Below, one piece after another: positions 21,702-30,443 of a stretch of DNA of 64,000 bases (the first letter of the stretch is position 1; every line of letters begins with the position of its first letter). The notes under the pieces were generated by a model. The model was not told the DNA's origin and did no database searches. It saw nothing but the letters and a program-made list of their open reading frames with translations. The DNA is from Synergistes jonesii (GTDB taxonomy: Bacteria > Synergistota > Synergistia > Synergistales > Synergistaceae). Made by a program: the position numbers and the translations under genes. Location: NCBI RefSeq assembly GCF_000712295.1, contig NZ_JMKI01000006.1:62001-126000 (forward strand). Reading direction: 5' to 3'.

Positions 21702-22079
21702 ATGGCTCGTTTAGCCGGTGTTGACCTGCCGCGTGAAAAGAGAATCGAAATAGCCCTTACCTATATTTTCGGCATAGGGCCGGCAGTTGCTGACGACATC
21801 ATAAAGGTCACGGGAATCAATCCCAACACCCGTGTGAAAGACCTCTCTGAGGAAGAGGAACAGAAGCTTCGCGCCGAAATTGAGAACAATCGTTTGGTCG
21901 AAGGCGACCTTCGCCGCGATATAGCAATGAACATCAAACGTCTGATGGATATAGGCTGCTACCGCGGTCTCAGGCACCGCCTGGGGCTCCCCGCCAGAGG
22001 CCAGAGGACGAAGACCAACGCCCGCACCTGCAAAGGACCGAAGAGGACCGTCGCGGGCAAGAAGAAAGCCACAAAATAG
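21702..22079 (+). CDS. rpsM: 30S ribosomal protein S13
   Basis: Head protein contacting the P-site tRNA, 125 residues. [26 protein letters not shown] and the basic tail [29 protein letters not shown] are typical. First gene of the alpha block; its ribosome site lies inside the end of rpmJ. Confidence 0.98.
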   Translation: MARLAGVDLPREKRIEIALTYIFGIGPAVADDIIKVTGINPNTRVKDLSEEEEQKLRAEIENNRLVEGDLRRDIAMNIKRLMDIGCYRGLRHRLGLPARGQRTKTNARTCKGPKRTVAGKKKATK

Positions 22080-22095
22080 CAGGAGGGATTGACAG

Positions 22096-22488
22096 TTGGC
22101 CAAACGTGTACAGCGCAGCCGCAAGCGTAAAGAAAAAAAGAATGTAAGCTACGGCGTAGCGCACATTTACTCGACATTCAACAACACGATCGTGACCCTT
22201 ACGGACAAGCAGGGCAACGCGCTTTCATGGGCGTCGGGCGGAAACGTCGGCTTCAAAGGCGCGAGAAAGTCTACGCCCTACGCGGCGCAGATGTCGGCGG
22301 CCCAGGCCGCTAAGGCCGCCCAGGACCACGGGGTAGTCGAAATAGACGTTGTGGTAAAGGGCCCCGGGCCGGGACGCGAGTCCGCGATTCGTTCACTTCA
22401 GGCGGCAGGCCTGCAGGTCAACGTTATCCGCGACGCCACGCCCATCCCGCACAACGGATGCCGTCCGCCAAAGCGGCGCCGCGTGTAG
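22096..22488 (+). CDS. rpsK: 30S ribosomal protein S11
   Basis: Platform protein of 130 residues, TTG start at 22096 preceded by AGGAGGG. ISTFNNT-type segment [18 protein letters not shown] and the C-terminal [19 protein letters not shown] are conserved. Confidence 0.98.
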   Translation: MAKRVQRSRKRKEKKNVSYGVAHIYSTFNNTIVTLTDKQGNALSWASGGNVGFKGARKSTPYAAQMSAAQAAKAAQDHGVVEIDVVVKGPGPGRESAIRSLQAAGLQVNVIRDATPIPHNGCRPPKRRRV

Positions 22489-22512
22489 TCCTAAAAGGAG
22501 GTACATACTGAT

Positions 22513-23139
22513 ATGAGCAGATATACAGGACCTGTTTGCCGGCTTTGCCGCGCAGAAGGCGCCAAGCTCTTTCTGAAAGGTGACCGCTGCTATACGGAGA
22601 AATGTGGTTTCGCAAAGCGTAACTCGAAGCCTGGGCAGCATGGTACGCGCCGTGGCAAACTCAGCGAATACGGCATCCGTCTCCGCGAGAAGCAGAAACT
22701 TCGCCGTTTCTACGGAATCCACGAGACGCAGTTCGCTGAGATATTCGACAAGGCCAGCGGCATGGAGGGGCAGACGGGGCACAACTTCCTCCAGCTGCTT
22801 GAGCGCCGTCTCGACAACGTCGTCTATCGCCTCGGCTTCGGCGTGAGCCGCCGTCAGGCGCGCCAGCTCGTATGCCACGGACATTTCACGGTCAATGGGC
22901 GCAAGCTCGACATTCCGAGCGCGCTGCTCAAGGTTGGGGACGTCGTAGCGGTAGCGGAGGGCAGCCGCGATGTGGCGACCCTTAAAGAAAACGCCGAGGC
23001 GTCGGCGGCCCGCAGCATCCCTGCGTGGCTTTCCTTCAACGTAGAGGCAATGTCCGGAACAGTCGTTTCCGCACCTGTCCGCGAGCAGATTGACGTACCG
23101 GTGAACGAGCAATTCGTTGTCGAATTCTATGCACGTTAA
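22513..23139 (+). CDS. rpsD: 30S ribosomal protein S4
   Basis: Primary 16S-binding protein, 208 residues. It carries the cysteine-containing N-terminus (CRLC...C...C within residues 9-31) of zinc-binding S4 forms, and the S4 RNA-binding domain near RRLDNVVYRLGFGVSRRQARQLVCHGHFTVNG. In other bacteria S4 autoregulates the alpha operon. Confidence 0.98.
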   Translation: MSRYTGPVCRLCRAEGAKLFLKGDRCYTEKCGFAKRNSKPGQHGTRRGKLSEYGIRLREKQKLRRFYGIHETQFAEIFDKASGMEGQTGHNFLQLLERRLDNVVYRLGFGVSRRQARQLVCHGHFTVNGRKLDIPSALLKVGDVVAVAEGSRDVATLKENAEASAARSIPAWLSFNVEAMSGTVVSAPVREQIDVPVNEQFVVEFYAR

Positions 23140-23163
23140 CGTGACGAGAAGGTGGGGGAGAAT

Positions 23164-24234
23164 ATGGATCACGACCGCCATGAGATCATAGTACAGGAAT
23201 CAACCCCTTCATACGGCAAGATCACGATCGAGCCACTTGAGAGAGGATACGGGGTCACGCTTGGCAATTCGCTGCGCCGTGTCCTGCTTTCCTCAATAAG
23301 CGGAGCCGCGGTGGTCGCCGTCCGTATCGACGGCGTGCTGCATGAATTCAGTACGATCGCCGGAGTGAAGGAAGACGTTATCGAAATTCTGGTCAACCTG
23401 AAGCATATTCCCGTCCGCTGCCATTCGACGTCGGTGCGCACGCTGCATCTGGAAGCGAAGGGGCCGAAAGCCGTCACGGCTTCAGACATCGACCCGGACA
23501 GCGAGATCGAGTTCCCTGACCCTGACGCGTACATATGCACTCTTGAAGAGGGGCACTCGGTCTCGATGGACATTTACGTCTCCATCGGCACCGGATACGC
23601 GCCTATCGACCGTCCGCGTGCGACGTACCTTCCGATCGACGCACTTCAGACGGACGCGCTCTTCTCTCCCGTCCAGCGCGTAAAGTACGATATACAGGAC
23701 AAACGCATGGGACAGCGCACGGACTACGACAGCCTTACGCTGGAGATCTGGACGAACGGCGTCGTCACGCCCGAGGACGCCGTCATACAGGCGGGGCTTA
23801 TCCTCAAGGGATACTACGCTTCGATCGTCGACGCGCTGGCTGGGCCCGGGACGAGCGCTCTCTCCGAGATCATCAAGAGCGACGAGGCTCAGCAGCGAGC
23901 CGCGGGCGGCAAGCAAAGCTTCGATTCGCGCGCTCTCGGCGGCTTCCCGATGGGAGAAAATTCCATATACGCGCGCCCCGTCAGAGACCTTGAGCTTTCA
24001 GTGCGCAGCGAGAACTGCCTGCTGAGGGGCGGCGTCCATATGATAGGCGAACTTGTAACGAAGACGAGGGACGACCTTCTAAAAATACGCAACCTCGGCA
24101 AAATCTCCCTTCGTGAGATAGAGGAAAAACTGGCCAAGTTCGATCTTCACCTGAGCGGCGATATAAGCGCGCCGATCGGCGACGACGAAGAAGAAGACAA
24201 GGCCGACAGTGAACAGAACCCAAAGGAGGAATAA
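23164..24234 (+). CDS. rpoA: RNA polymerase alpha subunit
   Basis: Assembly platform of RNA polymerase, 356 residues. ATG 23164 behind GGTGGGGGAG is preferred to the GTG at 23152. The N-terminal domain (ERGYGVTLGNSLRRVLLSSISGAAV) and the C-terminal UP-element domain (LELSVRSENCLLRGGVHMIGELV...IRNLGKISLREIEEKL) are both complete. The C-terminus is acidic. rplQ follows after three bases. Confidence 0.98.
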   Translation: MDHDRHEIIVQESTPSYGKITIEPLERGYGVTLGNSLRRVLLSSISGAAVVAVRIDGVLHEFSTIAGVKEDVIEILVNLKHIPVRCHSTSVRTLHLEAKGPKAVTASDIDPDSEIEFPDPDAYICTLEEGHSVSMDIYVSIGTGYAPIDRPRATYLPIDALQTDALFSPVQRVKYDIQDKRMGQRTDYDSLTLEIWTNGVVTPEDAVIQAGLILKGYYASIVDALAGPGTSALSEIIKSDEAQQRAAGGKQSFDSRALGGFPMGENSIYARPVRDLELSVRSENCLLRGGVHMIGELVTKTRDDLLKIRNLGKISLREIEEKLAKFDLHLSGDISAPIGDDEEEDKADSEQNPKEE

Positions 24235-24237
24235 ACA

Positions 24238-24591
24238 ATGAGACACCGCATGAGTAAAAGGCGGTTGGGGCGCTGCAGCTCCCATAGACGCGCCATGTTG
24301 GGCAACATGGCCGCAAGTCTCTTCATCGAGGGCAGCATAGTGACGACCGAGACGAGGGCGAAAGAGCTCCGAAGCGTCGCCGAAAAGCTCATCACAAAGG
24401 CCAAGTCCGGCACGATCAACGACCGCCGCCTGGTGATCGCCCGCATCCCTCATAAAGAGGCCGTATTGAAACTCTTTAACGAAATAGGGCCGAAGTACGC
24501 GGAGCGCAACGGCGGCTACACTAGAATCGTGAAAATGGGCGCGAGAGTCGGCGACGCGTCGCCGATGGCGGTAATACAGCTGGTAGATTAA
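24238..24591 (+). CDS. rplQ: 50S ribosomal protein L17
   Basis: Tunnel-exit protein of 117 residues. MRHRMSKRRLGRCSSHRRAMLGNMAASLF and NGGYTRIVKMGARVGDASPMAVIQLVD are diagnostic. AAAGGAGG in the end of rpoA serves as ribosome site. Last ribosomal gene of the run. Confidence 0.98.
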   Translation: MRHRMSKRRLGRCSSHRRAMLGNMAASLFIEGSIVTTETRAKELRSVAEKLITKAKSGTINDRRLVIARIPHKEAVLKLFNEIGPKYAERNGGYTRIVKMGARVGDASPMAVIQLVD

Positions 24592-24594
24592 TTA

Positions 24595-25431
24595 ATGCCC
24601 GGCGCGGCACAATTTATACTCAGCGGAGCGGAGTTTTCCTATCCGGGCTCTTCCCGAAAGATACTTTCGGGAGTGGATTTGGAGATACGCGCGGGAGAGT
24701 GGGTTGCGCTCCTCGGCTCTAACGGCTCCGGAAAGACGACGCTCCTAAAAATATTAAGCGCCCTGCTTGCTCCAACGCAGGGCTCTTCTTTTATTTGCGG
24801 CGGGGGCTCGGAGCGCCCCGCCGCAAATAGGAGCGCGCGCTGCGCGATCGTCTTTCAGAACCCCGAGGATCAGATAGTCGCCTCGACGCTGGAGGAGGAG
24901 GCCGCCTTCGGTCCGGAGAACCTCGGCTGCCCGACTGAGGAGATTCGCGGAAGAGTCTCCGAGTCTCTTGCTGCGTGCGGCCTTGCCGGCATGGAGACGC
25001 GCCTCGTCTCGTCGCTCTCCGGAGGGCAGAAGCAGCGCCTCGCGCTTGCCGGCGCTCTTGCGATGCACCCGGCTGCGATACTGCTCGACGAGGCCCTTTC
25101 GATGCTCGACCCGCAGTCGAGGCGGGCCTTTACGGAAATAATAGCGGCGGAGCACGCGAAGGGGAAAACAATTGTCCAGGTCACGCACAGGCTCGAAGAG
25201 ATTCGCGGCGCGGAGCGCGTGCTGATGCTCAAAGAGGGAAAAATCGCGCTCGATATGAGACGCGAAGACTTCTTTAAAATGAAGGGCTCCGAGCTATCGG
25301 AGCTCGGGCTGGATCTGCCTCCGCTGGAAAGGCTCTGCGAAGGGCTGAAGGGGGACGGCCTGCTGCCGGAAGGGTGCGCGCCGGAAATATGCGCCGTGGA
25401 GAAGTGTTTGAATGACGCTTTCGGTAGATAA
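24595..25431 (+). CDS. ecfA1: ECF transporter ATPase EcfA1
   Basis: One of two ATPases of the energy-coupling-factor module for vitamin or metal uptake, 278 residues. Walker A GSNGSGKTT, signature LSGGQKQR and Walker B ILLDEALSMLDP are intact. It starts three bases after rplQ without an evident ribosome site, so translation is probably coupled. It overlaps ecfA2 by 20 bases. No substrate-binding S component lies in the window, as expected for a shared group-II ECF module. Confidence 0.93.
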   Translation: MPGAAQFILSGAEFSYPGSSRKILSGVDLEIRAGEWVALLGSNGSGKTTLLKILSALLAPTQGSSFICGGGSERPAANRSARCAIVFQNPEDQIVASTLEEEAAFGPENLGCPTEEIRGRVSESLAACGLAGMETRLVSSLSGGQKQRLALAGALAMHPAAILLDEALSMLDPQSRRAFTEIIAAEHAKGKTIVQVTHRLEEIRGAERVLMLKEGKIALDMRREDFFKMKGSELSELGLDLPPLERLCEGLKGDGLLPEGCAPEICAVEKCLNDAFGR

Positions 25432-26260
25432 CATATCGTACAGCTACAACAAAGGGCTGCCTACGGAGTGCGAGGCGCTGCGCGGCGTCAGTTTCCGCGC
25501 GGAAAGCGGGATACTGTCGGTCATCGGCCACACCGGAAGCGGCAAATCGACGCTCGCCCAGCACCTCAACGCTCTGATAATACCGCAGTCGGGCAGCGTG
25601 ACCGTCGACGGCGCGGATACTTCTGGTTCCCCGGCCGAGGTGCGCTCCGTGCGCAAAAAAGTCGGTCTCGTCTTTCAGTACCCTGAGCAGCAGATATTCG
25701 CCGAAAGCGTCGAAGAGGAAATATCCTTCGCGCCGAAGAATTGGGGGCTCGACGAAGAAGGCGTCAAAAAAAGCGTCGCGGAAGCGTTGGCCGCCGTCTC
25801 CCTTTCCGCGGAATTTCTGCCGCTGCAGCCCCATAACCTCTCCGGCGGGCAGAAGAGAAAAATCGCGATAGCCTCCGTCATAGCGGCGAAGCCCTCCTAC
25901 CTCGTCCTCGACGAGCCGACCGCGGGGCTTGACTGCGTTTCCGCGCGCGAGCTGGAAGCGCTGCTCGCGAAATTCGCCGCGGAGGGGATGGGGATAATCC
26001 ACATCACGCACGACGTAGAGCTAGCGCTGAGGATAAGCTCGGAAATATTGATTCTCGAAGAGGGGCGCGTCGTCTTTTGCGGCGCGCCGGAGGAGTGCGC
26101 GAAATTCCTCTGCTCCGCTCCGGTAAAGGGGCTCGTGCTGCCGGACGTCCTTGAGCTTTCAAAGAGGCTCGCGTCGTCGGGCGTCGTCGATAAGCTCGAA
26201 TGGAGTGCCGAAGCTCTTCTTGAAAGGCTGAAAGAAAAATGGCGCGCGCGGACAAAGTAG
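25412..26260 (+). CDS. ecfA2: ECF transporter ATPase EcfA2
   Basis: Second ATPase of the ECF module, 282 residues. The N-terminus YSYNKGLPTECEALRGVSF and the Walker A GHTGSGKST resemble EcfA2 rather than EcfA1. Signature LSGGQKRK and Walker B LVLDEPTAGLD are present. It overlaps ecfA1 by 20 and ecfT by 22 bases, a tightly coupled cassette. Confidence 0.93.
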   Translation: MTLSVDNISYSYNKGLPTECEALRGVSFRAESGILSVIGHTGSGKSTLAQHLNALIIPQSGSVTVDGADTSGSPAEVRSVRKKVGLVFQYPEQQIFAESVEEEISFAPKNWGLDEEGVKKSVAEALAAVSLSAEFLPLQPHNLSGGQKRKIAIASVIAAKPSYLVLDEPTAGLDCVSARELEALLAKFAAEGMGIIHITHDVELALRISSEILILEEGRVVFCGAPEECAKFLCSAPVKGLVLPDVLELSKRLASSGVVDKLEWSAEALLERLKEKWRARTK

Positions 26261-27051
26261 CCTTTGGGCAGTTCATCCCCGCCGACACGCCCGTGCACGC
26301 GCTCGACCCGCGCGCAAAGATACTCATGACGGCGGCGGTCATCGTTCTCCTGTTCGTGACCCGCAGCGCCGCCTCCTTCCTGCTCTGGCTGCTGCTGCTC
26401 CTCTTCCTCTCGCGCCTCTCGAAAATTCCCGCCCGTACGCTCTTTTCCAGCGCGAAGCCCGTCTTTATACTGATCATATTCACCTCTTTGCTTCATATCT
26501 TCGCCACGCCTGGGGAGCTTCTTTTCAGAATTTTCGGCTTCAGCGCGACGAAAGAGGGATTTATGCTGGCCTTCCTGATTTCGCTGCGCTTAGCGCTGCT
26601 CGTGATGTATGCCTCGCTGCTGACTCTGACGACCTCCCCGGCGCGCATATCCGACGGGCTCGAAGGGCTCATGTCGCCCCTCGCGCACATAGGGGTGCCG
26701 GCGCACGACATAGCGATGATGATAACAATAGCGCTGCGCTTCATACCGACCCTCTTCGAAGAGACCTCGCGCATAATAAAGGCGCAGAAGTCGCGCGGCG
26801 CCGATTTCGAAACGGGAGGCCCGATAAAGAGGGCGCGCGCCTACATACCGGTGCTCGTCCCGCTCTTCGTGATAATATTCAGGCGCGCCGAAAACCTCGC
26901 GGTCGCCATGGAGGCGCGCGGCTACAACGGAGGAAGCGGAAGGACGAAGCTGAAGCCGCTGCACTGGCGCAGGAGCGACAGCGCAGCGATAGCGCTGCTC
27001 TCGGCGCTGTCGGCTCTGATAATATTCGGCGAAAGGTTCCTCGCGAAATGA
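26239..27051 (+). CDS. ecfT: ECF transporter transmembrane component EcfT
   Basis: Membrane scaffold that couples the two ATPases to exchangeable S subunits, 270 residues with several hydrophobic helices. The two coupling motifs appear as AQKSRGAD and AMEARGYN, the Ala-Arg-Ser/Gly pair that contacts the ATPases. The last four bases form ATGA with the truA start. Confidence 0.92.
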   Translation: MARADKVAFGQFIPADTPVHALDPRAKILMTAAVIVLLFVTRSAASFLLWLLLLLFLSRLSKIPARTLFSSAKPVFILIIFTSLLHIFATPGELLFRIFGFSATKEGFMLAFLISLRLALLVMYASLLTLTTSPARISDGLEGLMSPLAHIGVPAHDIAMMITIALRFIPTLFEETSRIIKAQKSRGADFETGGPIKRARAYIPVLVPLFVIIFRRAENLAVAMEARGYNGGSGRTKLKPLHWRRSDSAAIALLSALSALIIFGERFLAK

Positions 27052-27821
27052 CGCGCTACGCGGCCGAGATCTCTTACGACGGCGGAAAATTCTTCGGCTG
27101 GCAGGTGCAGCCGGGGCTTCCCACCGTGCAGCTCGCGCTCGAAAACGCGCTTTCGCTCATCAACGGCTCGGCCGTCGCGGTTGCCGGCGCCGGACGCACG
27201 GACGCCGGAGTACACGCCCGGGCGCAGGTCTGCTCATTCGACATGGCGCGCGAATGGGAGCCGCGCCGCCTCGTCCTTGCGGTCAACGCGCATCTGCCGG
27301 AGGGTGTCAGCGTAATGCGCGCGGCCACGGCGCCGGAGGATTTTCACGCGAGATTCTGCGCGAAGGAGCGCGAATACAGATATTTCATATGGAACGAAAG
27401 CACCATATATCCGCACCTTGAGGGGCGCGTCTTCTGGCTCAAACAGAAACGCTTCGACTGGGGCAGAGCGGCCGAGGCGGCGAAATATCTGGCGGGCACG
27501 CACGACTTCGCGAACTTCTCCCACGCCGAGGAAAACGTGAAGGACACGTTCCGTACCGTCACGAGAATCCGCCTCTATCGGAGGCCGCCGCTGATAGTCT
27601 TTCAGATAAGGGGCGACGGCTTCCTGCACAACATGGTGCGGATAACGCTCGGCAACATGGAACTCGCCGCGTCGGGGCTGATAGAGCCGCACGAAATAAC
27701 GGGGCTGCTCGACAGATCGAAGGCAAGGTCCGACGGCGGCAGGACCTACCCGGCCTGCGGCCTTTATCTGTGGAAGATAGGCTACCGCGGCGACATCTGG
27801 AAAAAGGCCGCGCCGCGTTAA
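27048..27821 (+). CDS. truA: tRNA pseudouridine synthase A
   Basis: Modifies uridines 38-40 of tRNA, 257 residues. The catalytic aspartate lies in GAGRTDAGVHARAQV, and the GDGFLHNMVRI block is conserved. ATGA overlap with ecfT. The stop codon TAA (27819-27821) overlaps that of the convergent dehydrogenase gene (27818-27820) in the palindrome GTTAAC, so there is no spacer or terminator between the two units. Confidence 0.96.
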   Translation: MTRYAAEISYDGGKFFGWQVQPGLPTVQLALENALSLINGSAVAVAGAGRTDAGVHARAQVCSFDMAREWEPRRLVLAVNAHLPEGVSVMRAATAPEDFHARFCAKEREYRYFIWNESTIYPHLEGRVFWLKQKRFDWGRAAEAAKYLAGTHDFANFSHAEENVKDTFRTVTRIRLYRRPPLIVFQIRGDGFLHNMVRITLGNMELAASGLIEPHEITGLLDRSKARSDGGRTYPACGLYLWKIGYRGDIWKKAAPR

Positions 27822-28747
27822 CCGGCGTTGAGATAGCTTTCCAGTCTCCTCAGGATCTGGCTTATATAGACCTCCCTCGCGCGCAGCGTCTGAGTGCCTG
27901 TGTGCGGCGTGCATACGACGCGGGGCGATTTATAAAAATCGAAGCGCGACGGCGCGCAGTCGTCGCAGGCGCCGCCCCCTCCCTCGGGGTAGCTCGCCGG
28001 ATACTCGTACCACGGGTCGGCGGCGAAGCCCTTCAGCAAGCAGTTTTTTACCGCGAAGTCGAGGGCCTCCTCGTCGACGAGCCCGGCGCGCGCTATGTTG
28101 ATCAGGTAAGCGCCCTTCATGAGCTCCAATTCCTCTTTTCCTATTATATGAAAGGTTTCGTCGTTCAGCTCGAGCGCCGCGAATATGACCTCTGCTCCGC
28201 TTATCGCCTCGCGCAGGTCGTCCGTCGTCCTGTCGAATAATCCGCCGCATTCCCTGCTGCGCTTGTCGAAGGCCGTGATATCGCATTTGAACGGGCGCAG
28301 GTACGACGCTATCATGCCGCCTATCCGCCCGGCGCCGAGAATCGCCGCCTTCGCGCCGAAGAGCGAATCCCAGTAGCTGTCGTCGAAGCTCCAGCTGTCG
28401 CGTTCCTTCATGTTCCTGTCGTGCAGCGCTATCTTCCCCATCACGGCGAGGGCGAGCGCGAGCGCGTGCTCGGCTACGATTTCCGGCGTGCCTTCGATGA
28501 AAAAGGTTTTTATCTCTCTCCTTTCGAGCTCTTTGACCGCGAATTTGTTTTTGCCGACTATCGGCGCGAATACGGCCTTAAGCTTCGGGTAGAGCCCTAT
28601 CTCCTCCGTGGAAAGTTCCTCCGTGAGAACGACGTCGGCGTTCCTCTCCTCCTTCGACGTGAAGCGGTGGCGCGGGTTCGCTTTTGCGAATTCCTTTATG
28701 TGGCGCATGTAGATGTCGTTGTCCATGCCCTTTGCGTAAACGATCAT
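27818..28747 (-). CDS. D-isomer-specific 2-hydroxyacid dehydrogenase
   Basis: NAD(P)-dependent 2-hydroxyacid/2-oxoacid oxidoreductase of the PGDH/hydroxypyruvate-reductase fold, 309 residues. The Rossmann motif is GAGRIGGMIASYL; catalytic Arg sits in INIARAGLVDEE and catalytic His in TPHTG near the C-terminus. It is the last gene of the minus-strand unit OCD-like, DctM, DctP, DctQ, and lies behind an intrinsic terminator hairpin. With a glycerate kinase across the divergon, hydroxypyruvate/glycerate is a plausible substrate pair, but specificity cannot be read. Confidence 0.85.
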   Translation of the reverse strand: MIVYAKGMDNDIYMRHIKEFAKANPRHRFTSKEERNADVVLTEELSTEEIGLYPKLKAVFAPIVGKNKFAVKELERREIKTFFIEGTPEIVAEHALALALAVMGKIALHDRNMKERDSWSFDDSYWDSLFGAKAAILGAGRIGGMIASYLRPFKCDITAFDKRSRECGGLFDRTTDDLREAISGAEVIFAALELNDETFHIIGKEELELMKGAYLINIARAGLVDEEALDFAVKNCLLKGFAADPWYEYPASYPEGGGGACDDCAPSRFDFYKSPRVVCTPHTGTQTLRAREVYISQILRRLESYLNAG

Positions 28748-28761
28748 AGGACGTCCTCCTT

Positions 28762-28794
28762 AAAAAAAGACGCGGGCCGAAGGCGGTCCGCGTC
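28762..28794 (-). terminator. Intrinsic terminator or attenuator between dctQ and the dehydrogenase
   Basis: On the minus strand GACGCGGACCG pairs with CGGCCCGCGTC around a CCTT loop, followed by seven T. The ribosome site AAGGAGG of the dehydrogenase begins directly after the T run, so only readthrough would reach the last gene unless it has its own promoter. Confidence 0.7.
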
Positions 28795-28822
28795 CATCAG
28801 TGCCGGCTGAAAGCGCGGCTTT

Positions 28823-29329
28823 TTAATTCTCGTTCACCTTGACTGCCGTCTTCGGCCCTTTCAGCAGGTCCGCCAGAGTGTTGCGCAGCTCGTAGAGGGA
28901 AAGGATCGCGAAGGAGGCCGGAATCGCCGCGAAAGCGTAGCGGTAGGGCATCCTAAGCGCGGGCGTCAGCCTGACTCCGGCGGCGGCTACGAATTGCATC
29001 CCTATCCCCAGGACCACGAGCGACGCGAGGAACATCAGCAGCTGAGCGACGAACGTTACGAATTTGTTGACGCTCTTCGGCATCATTTCCTTGAAGACGA
29101 CGATGCTGACGTGTCCCCTCTGTGCCGCTATGATCGTGGTGCTCAGCAGGCAGAACCAGACCAGCATGATTTTCAGAAGCTCCTCCGACCATGTGAGCGA
29201 ATCGTTCAGCACGTAGCGGTAGAATACGTGGGCCCACGCGATGACCAGCATCACGAGTCCGAGGAGGATCAGTATATACAGTATGACCTTGTACATACGG
29301 TTTATAAGTTTGTCAAATGCTGCCAGCAT
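28823..29329 (-). CDS. dctQ: TRAP transporter small permease (DctQ-type)
   Basis: Small membrane subunit of a tripartite ATP-independent periplasmic transporter, 168 residues with four hydrophobic segments (VILYILILLGLVMLVIAW, LLKIMLVWFCLLSTTI, FVAQLLMFLASLVVLG, AFAAIPASFAILSLY). The conserved SLTWSEELLK loop between helices is typical. Order on - is dctM, dctP, dctQ. It starts at ATG 29329 behind GAAAGAGG. Confidence 0.92.
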   Translation of the reverse strand: MLAAFDKLINRMYKVILYILILLGLVMLVIAWAHVFYRYVLNDSLTWSEELLKIMLVWFCLLSTTIIAAQRGHVSIVVFKEMMPKSVNKFVTFVAQLLMFLASLVVLGIGMQFVAAAGVRLTPALRMPYRYAFAAIPASFAILSLYELRNTLADLLKGPKTAVKVNEN

Positions 29330-29354
29330 ATGTCATTAACCTCTTTCTTAGCTT

Positions 29355-29377
29355 CCGCGCGGCGCCCGGCCGCGCGG
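29355..29377 (-). other. Stem-loop after the TRAP binding-protein gene
   Basis: CCGCGCGGC pairs with GCCGCGCGG around a five-base loop just after the dctP stop. There is no T run, so it looks more like an mRNA-stabilising or partial-attenuation hairpin than a full terminator. It would raise binding-protein expression over dctQ. Confidence 0.55.
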
Positions 29378-29382
29378 CGGGG

Positions 29383-30411
29383 CTACTTCAGCCCTTTCAG
29401 CGTATCGGCCTTGACGGCGTTTACGTCTTTGAGGAACTTGTCGACGTATTCCTTGCTCGTCTCCTTCTTTACCTTTTCGATCACCACGGGCTGAGACTTC
29501 TTTTTAATCTCGTTCATCGCGGCGGCCGTCGGCGTGTTGATTTTCATGCCCTTTTGCTTGAGCTTCGCGAGTATCGCGTCTTCGCGTCCGGCGTTGACGA
29601 AGCGGCTGTAGTTCTGTCCGAGTATCGCTCCGACCATTATCGCCTCCTGATACTCCTTCGGTAGCTTGTTGAACCATTTCAGGTTGGCCACCAGCGGCAT
29701 CCCGTCGTAGATGTGGCGCGTGAGGGAGACGTACTTCTGGACTTCGTACATGTTGAGGTCCCACATGTTGGCGATGGGGTTCTCTTCGCCGTCGACTATC
29801 TTCTGCTGCATCGAGAGGTAGAGCTCCGACCAGGGGACAGGCGTAGGGTTAGCGCCGAGGGCCGCGAAGTTCGCCATGTGCATCGGCGCCTGCATCGTTC
29901 TGATTTTCAGCCCCTTGAAGTCGGCTATCGTGTTTATCGGTTTGACCGAAGAGGTGACGTGTCTGAAGCCGTTCTCCATGAAGCAGAGCCCCTTGAGCCC
30001 GCTCTGTTCGAGCGAGTCGAGGAGGTCTCTGCCGACCTTGCTGTCCATTACCATCCAGGCCTCATTGTACGAATTGAAAAGGAAAGGGATGTCGAGGACG
30101 AAGAATTTCTTCTGGAAAGTCGTTACCGGTCCGATTGAGGCTGTAGCCATCTCCAGCGAGCCCGTCTGCACCTGTGAGAGCGATTCCTCCTCCGAGCCGA
30201 GCTGACTGTTCGGGAATATCTTTATCACGACGTTGCCGCCGGTCTTCGCTTCGACATAGCGCTTCATCACGTCGAGCCCTATCGTCTGCGGGTGGGTAAG
30301 CGAGTTGCAGGCGGAGATACGCACGTTGACCTTCTGTGCGGCCAGCGCACCTGACACCGAGAGCATAAGGGCCAAGATCGAGATGATTGCCGCCGTTGTT
30401 ACTTTTTTCAT
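29383..30411 (-). CDS. dctP: TRAP transporter periplasmic substrate-binding protein (DctP)
   Basis: Extracytoplasmic solute receptor, 342 residues, with a signal peptide (MKKVTTAAIISILALMLSVSGALAA). The family core is seen in VKIFPNSQLGSEEESLSQVQTGSLEMATASIGP and GLKIRTMQAPMHMANFAALGANPTPVPWSELYLSMQQKIVDGEENPIANM. The arginine of GLKIRTM usually holds the substrate carboxylate. So an organic-acid ligand is likely, its identity unknown. Ribosome site GGAGAAAC before ATG 30411. Confidence 0.94.
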   Translation of the reverse strand: MKKVTTAAIISILALMLSVSGALAAQKVNVRISACNSLTHPQTIGLDVMKRYVEAKTGGNVVIKIFPNSQLGSEEESLSQVQTGSLEMATASIGPVTTFQKKFFVLDIPFLFNSYNEAWMVMDSKVGRDLLDSLEQSGLKGLCFMENGFRHVTSSVKPINTIADFKGLKIRTMQAPMHMANFAALGANPTPVPWSELYLSMQQKIVDGEENPIANMWDLNMYEVQKYVSLTRHIYDGMPLVANLKWFNKLPKEYQEAIMVGAILGQNYSRFVNAGREDAILAKLKQKGMKINTPTAAAMNEIKKKSQPVVIEKVKKETSKEYVDKFLKDVNAVKADTLKGLK

Positions 30412-30443
30412 TTTTGTTTCTCCTTCCGAGTGTTAGTTTATTT

